In this document: piece by piece, positions 56,635 through 64,000 of the stretch
Numbering within the stretch: position 1 is the first letter of the stretch
How the letters are laid out: every line of letters starts with the position of its first letter
Assembly (NCBI GenBank): GCA_963816435.1
Contig: CAWFKS010000018.1
Coordinates: 1 to 64,000, forward strand
Length of the DNA stretch: 64,000 nt
Reading direction: 5' to 3'
From: CAWFKS01 sp963816435
Lineage (GTDB): Bacteria; Pseudomonadota; Alphaproteobacteria; Rhizobiales; Rhizobiaceae
The notes under the pieces: generated by a model
Seen by the model: the letters and a program-made list of their open reading frames with translations, nothing else
Database searches by the model: none
What the model was told of the DNA's origin: nothing
Program-made: the position numbers and the translations under genes

Positions 56635-57864
56635 TCAGCTCCCGCAGTCTGCCCTCTCGACGAGACCATCCTCGCGCACCTTGTAGGGGCTCTTGACGAC
56701 CTTGATCGCCGACGGTGCCGGCATGAAGTGGTTGGTGTCGCTCACCGAGATCGGCCCGATGATCGGCTCGACCTTGTCGGAGTTCGCTTCCAGCCACGCC
56801 GCCACCTTCCTGCCGTCGGCGCTGCCGGCGCCGTTGATGGCAGCGGCCGCGATCATCGGCTCGATGTAGAACGGCGTCAGCGACGCAGCACCTCCCATCT
56901 TGTCGACATCCGGCACCGCTTCCGTGGCGTGGGCGACGAACTTGGCGAACGGCGATTCGCCGACCGGGTCGCCCGGGCAATAGGTCATGCCGGAGAATTG
57001 CGTGGAATAGACCCCCTCGAAGGCTTCCTCTCCGAGCACCGCCGCGTTGCCCACCGCGTAGTTGGTCATCGTCTGGTTGCCGAGCACCGGCACGTCCCAG
57101 CCGATGTCGAGCCGGTTTTCAAGCAGCTTGCGCGCATCATCGCCCAGCGACGCCAGGAACAGCACGGCGTCCGCGCCCGCACTTCGCAGCGAAAAGAGCT
57201 GCGGTGTCATGTCCTCGGTGTGAAACGGAAACTCCTGCACGGCCACCGGCTCAATGCCACGGTCGGCGAGGTATTTGGTGATGTCGGAGACACCGGCCTT
57301 CGACATCCCGCCATTGTCCGAGATGATCGCCAGCTTCTTGGCGCCGAGCTTGTCGAGCGCGAAGTCGATGTTGGGGATCATCTGGTTGGCGGCCGTGACC
57401 GAGGTCGAGAAGTGGTAGGGGCCGACGTCCGGCGTCAACGTCGAGGAAGCTGCGGTCGTGAACTCGGAGATGTTCGCCTCGGTGGTCACCGCGACTATCG
57501 GGATCGTCTCCTGGCTGGTCACCGGCCCGACCATGGCCTCGACGCCTTCGTTCTCGATCAGGCGCCTTGCCTCGCTGACGCCGTGCGTCGGGTCCGTCTG
57601 GGTGTCGGCGAGCACAAGTTCGACCTGCTTGCCGAGGATGCCGCCGTTCGCGTTGATCGTGTCGACGGCGAGCTTCCAGGCTTCGGTCGACGACTTGCCG
57701 ACCGAGGCGCCGCCACCGGTGATCGAGGTGATGCCTCCCATCTTGAACGTTTCCTGCGCGTGGCCGGACGCGGCCGACAGCGCCACGGCGGCCGCCGAGG
57801 CCAGCGCGATGGCCGTCCCGCGTGAAAGGACCGCCCGCACGGGGGTTCTGTCGTCAAATCTCAT
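56635..57864 (-). CDS. LIV-type ABC transporter substrate-binding protein
   Basis: A 409-residue periplasmic binding protein. A basic N-terminus (MRFDDRTPVRAVLSRGT) leads into a signal peptide ending near SGHA, then FKMGGITSITGGGASVGKSS and VELVLADTQTDPTHGVSEAR, typical of peripla_BP_6 proteins. A TAGTC box on the same strand is 56 bases upstream, and a terminator ends the transcript, so it is expressed alone. It is divergent from the permease operon of the second LIV importer, to which it most probably belongs. Its ligand should be a pathway substrate. Confidence 0.86.
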   Translation of the reverse strand: MRFDDRTPVRAVLSRGTAIALASAAAVALSAASGHAQETFKMGGITSITGGGASVGKSSTEAWKLAVDTINANGGILGKQVELVLADTQTDPTHGVSEARRLIENEGVEAMVGPVTSQETIPIVAVTTEANISEFTTAASSTLTPDVGPYHFSTSVTAANQMIPNIDFALDKLGAKKLAIISDNGGMSKAGVSDITKYLADRGIEPVAVQEFPFHTEDMTPQLFSLRSAGADAVLFLASLGDDARKLLENRLDIGWDVPVLGNQTMTNYAVGNAAVLGEEAFEGVYSTQFSGMTYCPGDPVGESPFAKFVAHATEAVPDVDKMGGAASLTPFYIEPMIAAAAINGAGSADGRKVAAWLEANSDKVEPIIGPISVSDTNHFMPAPSAIKVVKSPYKVREDGLVERADCGS

Positions 57865-57919
57865 GGGTCTCTCCTCCTGATAAGCCCGAGCGTGATTGAA
57901 CGGGGGCAGGCGTCAACGC

Positions 57920-57939
57920 GGCATCGTCCGTGTGGACTA
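57920..57939 (-). promoter_or_regulatory. TAGTC/GGACGATGCC box 8
   Basis: Minus-strand TAGTC-CACAC-GGACGATGCC, a full match whose GTCC-ACAC-GGAC core is a perfect inverted repeat. It lies 56 bases upstream of the binding-protein start at 57864 and 30 bases from the divergent gene at 57969. Confidence 0.74.
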
Positions 57940-57968
57940 GCGCGCAGGCGGGAGACTGGGAGGGTCCA

Positions 57969-58865
57969 ATGATAGTCCCGGCGGACGATTGCGCCCGCCT
58001 GCTCTTGCCCGATGCTCGGCCCATGGCGCGCGAGTTCACATGCAGTTCCTATACCGTCAGCGGCATGATGCCGGGCGGCCAGAGCGCCTCTCGCCACCCG
58101 CTCGACGAACGCCTGCGAGCGTGCGCCGCCGCCGGATACACCGGCTACTGGCTGCACTGGCGGGACTATCTCGAGCAGCGCGAGGCAGGTCTCGACGATT
58201 CCACGATCCGCGCCCTTTTCGACGAGCACGGCATGCGCCACCGCGGCGTCGAGTTCTTCTCGGACTGGTTCCGGTCGGATGCGCATGGGGAAGCTGAAGA
58301 GGCCTCCTTCGCCGCAGCCGGCGCGATCGGCGCCACCGTCGTCAACGTGGGCGGGAACTTCACGGGTCCCGAGCTGTCCCGCGCCGAAATGGTAACGCGC
58401 TTCGAGGACCTGTGCCGGCGCGCCGGCGGCGCCGGTCTTGCCGTGGCGCTCGAATACGTGCCGTGGAGCGACATTCCCGACCTCGCCGCCGCCCTGGAAT
58501 TCATGGAGCCGGACAATGCCGGCCTCGTCGTCGATTCCTGGCACACGTTTCGTGGTGGCGTGAAACTGGCGGAGATCGCGGCGCTTCCGCCGGCAAAGCT
58601 ACTTTGCGTACAAGTCAACGACGCCACGGCCGAGCCGGCCGCGCCATTGCCTCAGGACACGGCGCGCCGCCTGCCCTGCGGCGACGGCGCCTTCGACCTC
58701 GCCGGCTTCGCCGCCGCGCTGGATGTGGCCGGCGTCGACGTGCCGTGGGCGGTCGAGATCATCTCGCCGGAATTCGTCGGAATGCCGGTCGAAGAAGCGG
58801 CCCGCCGCAGTTTCGAGGCGGCAAGCCGGACCTTCGCTGCGGCTCGTAGGGCCTCCCCTTCTTAG
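57969..58865 (+). CDS. Sugar-phosphate isomerase/epimerase-like TIM-barrel protein
   Basis: A 298-residue xylose-isomerase-like barrel. Likely metal ligands are the glutamate in VALEYVPWSD, the aspartate and histidine in LVVDSWHTF, the aspartate in VQVNDATAE and the glutamate in AVEIISPEF. This family isomerises sugars but also contains hydrolases and dehydratases of cyclic compounds, so a ring-directed reaction is possible. The start at 57969 follows GGGAGGGTCCA. It is divergent from the binding protein and just upstream of the importer operon, which has its own box. Confidence 0.76.
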   Translation: MIVPADDCARLLLPDARPMAREFTCSSYTVSGMMPGGQSASRHPLDERLRACAAAGYTGYWLHWRDYLEQREAGLDDSTIRALFDEHGMRHRGVEFFSDWFRSDAHGEAEEASFAAAGAIGATVVNVGGNFTGPELSRAEMVTRFEDLCRRAGGAGLAVALEYVPWSDIPDLAAALEFMEPDNAGLVVDSWHTFRGGVKLAEIAALPPAKLLCVQVNDATAEPAAPLPQDTARRLPCGDGAFDLAGFAAALDVAGVDVPWAVEIISPEFVGMPVEEAARRSFEAASRTFAAARRASPS

Positions 58866-58882
58866 TCCGTTCCGACGATGCC
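58863..58882 (+). promoter_or_regulatory. TAGTC/GGACGATGCC box 9
   Basis: TAGTC-CGTTC-CGACGATGCC overlaps the stop codon of the TIM-barrel gene (58863-58865) and lies 94 bases upstream of the LivH start at 58976. Confidence 0.72.
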
Positions 58883-58975
58883 CGCGCGCGATCGAAGGCG
58901 CATGTGAGGGTGGTCGCGTGCTCGCTCCCGAGAGGGTAGCGGCCGCGGCGCACGGCATGGAGGAGCCGCCTGCTC

Positions 58976-59854
58976 ATGTGGATGGAGATCGCAATCATCG
59001 TCGTGCGCGGGATAGCCATCGGCTCCATCTTCGCGATGATCGCCATGAGCTTCAACATCGTTCACGGCGCGACCGGCATCCTCAACTTCGCTCAGGGCAA
59101 CATGTTCGTGCTCGGCGGCTTCGCGGCATTCTTCCTCGCCAATCAGGCCGGTTTCGGGTGGTGGATGCTGATGCTTCCCGTCGCCGGCGTGCTGATCGCC
59201 GCGGTGGTCGCCTTCCAGGGCTGGATTACGCTTCTTCCGCTGCGTTCTTCCGTCGAACAGGATTCCTGGATCATCTCGACGGTCGCCGTGTCGGTGATCG
59301 TCGGCGCCGCGCTGCTTCTGACCCAGGGGCCCTACGCCTACACGGTGCAGGGGCCGGTACCGAGCTTCCGCGTCCTGGGCGTGCGGACGCCCGGCGCCTA
59401 CGCGCTGGCGATCGGCTGCATGGTGTTCTGGTTCGTGGCCATGCGCATCTTCCTGCGCCACACCTTCATCGGGCTGGCGATCAGCGCACTCTCGCAGGAT
59501 TTCGATGCCGCGCGCGCTGCCGGCCTGCCGGTCAGGCGCCTGCAGCTCGTCGCCTTCGCGATCTCGGGCCTGATGGTCGGCACCGCCGGCTATCTCGTCG
59601 CGCCGGTGATCTCGGTAAGTTCCGAATCGGGCCTGCGCTACGTGCTCAACGGCTTCGTCGCCGCGGTCGTCGGCGGCATCGGCTCCAATCTCGGCACGCT
59701 GATCGGCGGCCCGCTGCTGGGCGTCGTCATGATGCTGACCGCCTATCGCATCGGCGGCGCATACCAGGATCTGGCGTCGCTGCTGGTGCTGGTCGGCATT
59801 CTGATGCTGCGCCCGCAGGGCCTGTTCGGCCGCACCTCGGCGAGGCGGGTATGA
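58976..59854 (+). CDS. LIV-type ABC permease (LivH type)
   Basis: A 292-residue membrane protein with about eight hydrophobic segments. GIAIGSIFAMIAMSFNIVHG and LNFAQGNMFVLGGFAAF are the LivH signature, and LQLVAFAISGLMVGTAGYLV follows. The ATG at 58976 follows a GGAGGAGCC stretch. Its stop overlaps the start of the permease-ATPase fusion gene (ATGA). Confidence 0.86.
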   Translation: MWMEIAIIVVRGIAIGSIFAMIAMSFNIVHGATGILNFAQGNMFVLGGFAAFFLANQAGFGWWMLMLPVAGVLIAAVVAFQGWITLLPLRSSVEQDSWIISTVAVSVIVGAALLLTQGPYAYTVQGPVPSFRVLGVRTPGAYALAIGCMVFWFVAMRIFLRHTFIGLAISALSQDFDAARAAGLPVRRLQLVAFAISGLMVGTAGYLVAPVISVSSESGLRYVLNGFVAAVVGGIGSNLGTLIGGPLLGVVMMLTAYRIGGAYQDLASLLVLVGILMLRPQGLFGRTSARRV

Positions 59855-61656
59855 ACGTCGCGGTAGCCGAAAAGGCCGGCGGCAGCACTGCCGACGGCGG
59901 GGCAATGCGCCGGCCACGCTTCAATTCGGACCTGCCGCAGCTGTGGATCGGCGTGGTGCTGATCGCGCTCACCGGCTTCGGCCCGTCCTTCGCCGGCAAT
60001 TCCTATCTCGTCCATACATTCCAGCTGGTCAACATCTACATTGCAGCCGCCATCTTCCAGAACTTCCTGTTCGTGGATGCCGGCCAGAAATCGTTCGGCC
60101 AGGGCGTTATCCTCGGGCTTGGCGCCTATGTCGCGGCCATCTTCCTCGGCATCCACGACTATCCCTTCATCGTCGCGGCGCTGATCGGCGTGTTCGCCGC
60201 CTTCCTCGGCGGGCTGCTTTTCGCCCTGCCCGCGCTGCGCGTGCAATATTTCCATCTCGGCTTCGTCACGCTGTCGGCTGCGATCGTCTTCCCGCAGCTC
60301 CTGATGCATTTCGACAAATGGACCAACGGCATCAACGGCATCAGCGTGTCCATGCCGTGGATGCAGGCCGAACTGCTTCCCGGGCTGACAGTGATCACGG
60401 TGCTGATCGCGCTCTACCCGATGTTGGCGCTCGCCGTTCACTACGCCATCCGCCGCTCTCGGCTCGGCCGCCAGATGCGCGTCGCCGCGCTCAGCCCGGA
60501 GGCCGCGCGCTCGCTCGGCATCAAGCCCGGCCTGATGCGCTTCCTGGCCTTCATCATCGCGGCGGTCGGCACAGGCGTGTGCGGCATCCTCTACCTGCCG
60601 GCCGTCTCGTTCGTCAGCCCGCAGGGCTTCAACGTCGAACTGTCGTTCATCTTCTTCTTCGCCGTGGTAGTCGGCGGTCGCGGCCAGATGCTGGGCCCCA
60701 TCGTCGGTATCTGGATCGTCTTCGTGCTGCCGAACATCCTGCTTGCCGAGATGATCGAATACCGGCTGCTCATCTACGGCCTGCTGACGCTGATTACCGT
60801 CATGCTGTTTCCCGACGGCGTCGTCGGATCGCTCGAGCGCCTGCGTCTCAAGCGCGGCCTCACGGGCCGTGGCGACCAGGCCTTCCGGGTCGACCCGTTC
60901 CTGGAAACACTCGAAGGTAGCGAAGGCCATGCGCCCACCGACCAGGTGGCGGTCGAGGTACGCGGCGGCACCAAGAAGTTCGGCGAGGTCGTTGCTGTCG
61001 ACGGCGTCGACCTGAAGGTCCGGAAAGGCGAGATCCACGGGCTGATCGGCGCCAACGGTTCCGGCAAGACCTCATTGCTCAACGTGCTGTCGGGCCTGTC
61101 GCGTCTCAACGCGGGCTCCTTCCTGATCAACGGGCGCACCGCGACGCGCCTCGCCCCAGACCGCATCGCCAACATGGGCATCGGCCGCACGTTCCAGACG
61201 CCGCGGATCTTTCCGCAGCTCTCGCTGTGGGACAATCTTCGCGTCGGCATCGACGCGCGCACCGGCGAACCAAGCCCCAACACCGCTCGGCTGGCGCACG
61301 ATCTCCGCGCCAAGTTCGGCGAGGACAGCGCCGAGCTGCTGTCACATGGGCAGCGGCGGCTGGTCGAGGTGATGCGAACGGTGCTGAAGGAAGCCGACAT
61401 CATCCTGTTCGACGAACCGGCGGCCGGCCTTTCCAAGGGCGAGCGCGCGAATTTCGCGAAGCTGGTGCGCTTTCTCTCGCGCCAGATGGGCAAGACGGTC
61501 GTCCTGGTCGAGCACGATCTCGACCTCGTCTGGGGCATCGCCGACACCATCTCCGTCATGGAACAGGGCAGCATCGTCGCCAGCGGTGATCCCGACGCCA
61601 TCGCCCGCGAGCCGGCCGTCCAGCACATGTTCGTCGGAGGCCGCCGCAATGCTTGA
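59851..61656 (+). CDS. LivM permease fused to LivG ATPase
   Basis: A 601-residue two-part protein. Residues about 30-340 are a LivM-type permease (SFGQGVILGLGAYVAAIFLG, EAARSLGIKPGLMRFLAFII). From about residue 365 a LivG-type ATPase follows, with Walker A GANGSGKTSLLN, the RTFQTPRIFPQLSLWDNLR stretch and Walker B IILFDEPAAGLSKGE. The signature is SHGQRRLVEVMRTV. The frame is unbroken across the joint, so the fusion looks real. Its stop overlaps the LivF start. It pairs with LivH, LivF and most likely the divergent binding protein. Confidence 0.88.
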   Translation: MNVAVAEKAGGSTADGGAMRRPRFNSDLPQLWIGVVLIALTGFGPSFAGNSYLVHTFQLVNIYIAAAIFQNFLFVDAGQKSFGQGVILGLGAYVAAIFLGIHDYPFIVAALIGVFAAFLGGLLFALPALRVQYFHLGFVTLSAAIVFPQLLMHFDKWTNGINGISVSMPWMQAELLPGLTVITVLIALYPMLALAVHYAIRRSRLGRQMRVAALSPEAARSLGIKPGLMRFLAFIIAAVGTGVCGILYLPAVSFVSPQGFNVELSFIFFFAVVVGGRGQMLGPIVGIWIVFVLPNILLAEMIEYRLLIYGLLTLITVMLFPDGVVGSLERLRLKRGLTGRGDQAFRVDPFLETLEGSEGHAPTDQVAVEVRGGTKKFGEVVAVDGVDLKVRKGEIHGLIGANGSGKTSLLNVLSGLSRLNAGSFLINGRTATRLAPDRIANMGIGRTFQTPRIFPQLSLWDNLRVGIDARTGEPSPNTARLAHDLRAKFGEDSAELLSHGQRRLVEVMRTVLKEADIILFDEPAAGLSKGERANFAKLVRFLSRQMGKTVVLVEHDLDLVWGIADTISVMEQGSIVASGDPDAIAREPAVQHMFVGGRRNA

Positions 61657-62359
61657 GGTGAAGAACCTATGCGCGGGCTACGGCATCGTGCCCGTGCTGG
61701 AAGACGTGTCGCTGACGGCCCGGCAGGGCGAGATCCTGCTGATCGGCGGCGAGAACGGCGCCGGCAAGTCGACGCTGATGCGGGCCATTGCCGGCTTCAA
61801 CAAGCCGACTGCGGGCGAGGTCGTGCTCGACGGCGAGCCGCTGCAGGGCAAGTCGCCCGAGACGATCGCGCGGGCCGGCCTGCGGCTGGTATTCGACGGC
61901 CACCGCGTCTTTCCCGAGCTCAGCGTCAACGACAATCTGCGCATGGGCGCAGCCGCCCGACGCGGCGACCGGGCGGGGTTCTCGGCAGCGGTGGACGAGA
62001 TATTCTCGGTGTTCCCCGTCCTGAAGGAAAAGCGCCGCGCCTACGCCCGCGACCTTTCCGGCGGCCAGCAGCAGATGCTGGCGCTCGGCCAGGCCTTCGT
62101 CGCCCAGCCGAAGGTGCTTCTGTGCGACGAGCCCTCGATGGGGCTGGCGCAGGCCCTGCTGCCGCCGATCCTGGGCTTTTTGAGAAACTGGGCGGAGAAC
62201 GGCACCGCCGTGGTGATCGTCGAACAGCATCTTTCCGTCACCGCGCCCTATGCCGACCGCGCAATGATCATCGAGCGCGGCAGCGTCGCGCTGGAATGCC
62301 CGGCCGGCGAACTGGACGCGCGGCTCGAGGCGATGGAAGCCGCCGAGGCCGACGCGTGA
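61649..62359 (+). CDS. LIV-type ABC transporter ATPase (LivF type)
   Basis: A 236-residue ATPase with Walker A GGENGAGKSTLMR, signature LSGGQQQMLALGQAF and Walker B VLLCDEPSMGLAQALLPPI, the LivF-type sequence after the aspartate. RLVFDGHRVFPELSVNDNLR is the usual EGR-H loop with a D for E change. The start at 61649 overlaps the end of the LivM-LivG gene. Its stop overlaps the thioesterase start (GTGA). Confidence 0.87.
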   Translation: MLEVKNLCAGYGIVPVLEDVSLTARQGEILLIGGENGAGKSTLMRAIAGFNKPTAGEVVLDGEPLQGKSPETIARAGLRLVFDGHRVFPELSVNDNLRMGAAARRGDRAGFSAAVDEIFSVFPVLKEKRRAYARDLSGGQQQMLALGQAFVAQPKVLLCDEPSMGLAQALLPPILGFLRNWAENGTAVVIVEQHLSVTAPYADRAMIIERGSVALECPAGELDARLEAMEAAEADA

Positions 62360-62826
62360 GCGAACGGCATGCGGCGCCGTCTCCGTTCGTCGGCTTCGAA
62401 GGCGAGGTGGCGGCGGACTGGATCGACGTCAACGGCCACATGAATGTCGGCTGGTATGACCATGTCTTCGATATCGCCGAAGCTGCCCTGTTCGCCGCAT
62501 TCGGTGTCGACGAGGACTATGTCCGCCGCGCCGCGCACGGCATGTTCCGGCTGGAAAAGCTGATCCGGTACGAGCGCGAGCTGGTGCTCGGCGATGCGCT
62601 GCGCATCGAAGGCCGCATTCTTTCCAACGATGGCCGGCTCGTGAAGCATTTCCACGAACTGCTCAACCTGACGAAGGGCGTGCGCGCCGCCTCGGCGTCC
62701 TTCGTCTCGATCCATGTCGACCTCTCGAGGCGCAAGACGGCCGCGGTCAGCGACCCCGCCGTGCTGAAGCCGCTCAACCGGCTGACAGCCGAGCACGCCG
62801 AACTGCCCCTGCCCGACCGGACCTGA
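62356..62826 (+). CDS. 4-hydroxybenzoyl-CoA thioesterase-like hot-dog protein
   Basis: A 156-residue acyl-CoA thioesterase. The motif IDVNGHMNVGWYDHVFDIAE carries the catalytic aspartate/histidine area of the 4HBT type, and a basic C-terminal half follows. It could release CoA from dead-end ring intermediates, as thioesterases near such clusters often do. The GTG start overlaps the LivF stop (GTGA), so it is translated with the importer. It lies before the last box of the window. Confidence 0.83.
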   Translation: MSERHAAPSPFVGFEGEVAADWIDVNGHMNVGWYDHVFDIAEAALFAAFGVDEDYVRRAAHGMFRLEKLIRYERELVLGDALRIEGRILSNDGRLVKHFHELLNLTKGVRAASASFVSIHVDLSRRKTAAVSDPAVLKPLNRLTAEHAELPLPDRT

Positions 62827-62846
62827 TCCGGCGGCGCGAATTGCGT

Positions 62847-62864
62847 TAGTCTCTTTGGACGATT
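62847..62864 (+). promoter_or_regulatory. TAGTC/GGACGATGCC box 10
   Basis: TAGTC-TCTTT-GGACGATT lies 53 bases upstream of the enoyl-CoA hydratase start at 62917. A TTGCGC/TAGCTT pair with 16 bases between could serve as promoter immediately downstream. Confidence 0.68.
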
Positions 62865-62916
62865 GCGCTGCAACATCGCGCGCATAGCTTCGCCACCGAT
62901 CGAGAAAGGTGAACCG

Positions 62917-63813
62917 ATGGACGATCTCGTCCCGCCAAGAACCGCCGACATCACCTATGAGACCGACGAGCCGGTGCGCTACGAGCAGCGCGGCCAGGTC
63001 GCGTGGATCGTGATGAACCGGCCGAAATACAACAACGCCCAGAATTCGCAGATGACCTATGCGCTCGACGACGCGTTCCGCCGCGCCGTCGACGACGACG
63101 CCGTCAAGGTCATCGTGCTTGCCGGCGAGGGCAAGCATTTCTCCGCCGGCCACGACATCGGCACGCCGGGTCGCGATGTCGCGAAAAGCTTCGAGCGGCG
63201 GCTGCTGTGGGCCGATCACATCAACAAGCCCGCCGCCGAGATGCTCTACACGCGCGAGCAGGAGGTATATCTCGGCATGTGCCGGCGCTGGCGCGACGTG
63301 CCGAAGCCGACAATCGCCGCCGTCCAGGGTGCCTGCGTCGCCGGCGGCCTGATGCTCGCCTGGGTATGCGACCTGATCGTCGCCACGGAGGATGCCTTCT
63401 TCCAGGATCCGGTGGTGCGCATGGGCATTCCGGGCGTCGAGTATTTCGCCCACGCCTTCGAGCTGCCGCCGCGCGTCGCCAAGGAATTCCTGCTGCTGGG
63501 CGAGCGCATGAGTGCTGCCCGCGCCGAGCAGTTCGGCATGGTCAACCGCGTCGTGGCGCGCGAGACGCTGAACGACGACGTCCAGGCGATGGCGGAGAAG
63601 CTCGCCGCCCAGCCGCGCCTCGGCCTGTGGCTTACCAAGCAGGCGGTGAACCATGTCGAGGAACTGCGCGGCAAGCGCACCGCCATGGACGCGCAGTATC
63701 ACATGCACCACTTCGCCCACGCCCAGAGCGACCTGACCTCCGGCAATCCGCTAGGCGGACAGGACGCCAAGAGCATGGTCGCGGCGAACAAGAAGCAGGC
63801 CGGCGAAGGCTGA
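62917..63813 (+). CDS. Enoyl-CoA hydratase/isomerase family protein
   Basis: A 298-residue crotonase. VAWIVMNRPKYNNAQNSQMT, GEGKHFSAGHDIGTPG and VQGACVAGGLMLAWVCDLIV make the fold clear, and FFQDPVVRMGIPGVEYFAHA replaces the usual GGTQRL loop. An insert of about 20 residues (RRLLWADHINKPAAEMLYTR) lies between the two halves of the active-site region. The start MDDLVPP follows GAGAAAGGTGAACCG. It begins the last operon of the window with an acyl-CoA dehydrogenase. Confidence 0.84.
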   Translation: MDDLVPPRTADITYETDEPVRYEQRGQVAWIVMNRPKYNNAQNSQMTYALDDAFRRAVDDDAVKVIVLAGEGKHFSAGHDIGTPGRDVAKSFERRLLWADHINKPAAEMLYTREQEVYLGMCRRWRDVPKPTIAAVQGACVAGGLMLAWVCDLIVATEDAFFQDPVVRMGIPGVEYFAHAFELPPRVAKEFLLLGERMSAARAEQFGMVNRVVARETLNDDVQAMAEKLAAQPRLGLWLTKQAVNHVEELRGKRTAMDAQYHMHHFAHAQSDLTSGNPLGGQDAKSMVAANKKQAGEG

Positions 63814-63829
63814 GCCGGAGCGAACCGCC

Positions 63830-64000
63830 TTGGATCTCACCTATTCACCCGAGGAGCAGGAGTTTCGCGCCGAGGTGCGCGCCTGGATGGAGGCGAACGT
63901 CCCGACGGAACCCCTGCCCTCCTTCGATGCCTCGCGCGAAGGCTTCGAGGCGCACCGCGACTGGGAGCGCACGCTGGCCTCGGGCGACTGGGGCATGGTC
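63830..64000 (+). CDS. Acyl-CoA dehydrogenase, N-terminal part, cut by the window edge
   Basis: The first 57 codons of an acyl-CoA dehydrogenase. The TTG start at 63830 follows GGAGCGAACCGCC. The sequence TYSPEEQEFRAEVRAWMEAN is the classic N-terminal helix of FadE proteins. It begins 16 bases after the hydratase stop, so it is in the same unit. The subfamily cannot be told from this fragment. Confidence 0.8.
   Translation, partial: MDLTYSPEEQEFRAEVRAWMEANVPTEPLPSFDASREGFEAHRDWERTLASGDWGMV

Overview
The window is GC-rich, densely coded bacterial DNA with strong GGAGG ribosome binding sites, many ATGA, GTGA and TGATG start/stop overlaps, two LIV-type ABC importers, a TRAP importer and a taurine/nitrate-type ABC importer. 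This style points to an alphaproteobacterium, most likely of the Rhizobiales/Hyphomicrobiales. That assignment is an inference, because there is no rRNA or marker gene here. I see no tRNA gene, phage, insertion sequence or CRISPR array.

Left part, about 0-22.7 kb: an aromatic or aryl-acid type catabolic region. It holds a zinc-free alcohol dehydrogenase, a FadB-type hydratase/dehydrogenase with a thiolase, a SsuABC/TauABC-like importer, a hydroxyisobutyrate-dehydrogenase-like reductase, an arylmalonate decarboxylase homologue, a TRAP importer whose parts are split around a hydratase and a SnoaL-like protein, a DUF3237 protein, two acyl-CoA ligases (one feruloyl-CoA-synthetase-like), a MarR regulator, another enoyl-CoA hydratase, and a LigM/DesA-like tetrahydrofolate-dependent O-demethylase with a divergent LysR regulator. 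Six promoters share a small palindrome close to TTAAC-N2-GTTAA. It also lies in front of the MarR-Fcs divergent pair, so I infer one MarR regulon.

Right part, about 22.7-64 kb: homologues of the known steroid C/D-ring (HIP, perhydroindane propionate) pathway: IpdA, IpdB, IpdC, IpdF, EchA20, FadE30 and a FadA6-like thiolase. With them are a FadD3-role ligase candidate, further acyl-CoA dehydrogenases, many SDRs, three SnoaL-like proteins, a MaoC hydratase, an old-yellow-enzyme reductase, a KstD-like flavoprotein and two complete LIV-type ABC importers with their binding proteins. No ring A/B genes (KshAB, HsaA-D) are present. The simplest reading is uptake of a bicyclic or steroid-derived acid, activation to a CoA ester, and ring opening plus beta-oxidation. 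Ten sites, most of them just upstream of transcription units in this half, share the element TAGTC-N5-GGACGATGCC, an imperfect GTCC-N4-GGAC dyad. The TetR and LuxR regulators encoded inside the cluster are the candidate binders.

Sequence quality matters. At least a dozen genes are broken by frameshifts, and every break I could resolve is one extra base. They are densest at 15-20 kb and 38.3-40.4 kb. This looks like residual sequencing insertions rather than decay, and it also explains an apparent IpdA-IpdB fusion. For broken genes I give the reconstructed full span.
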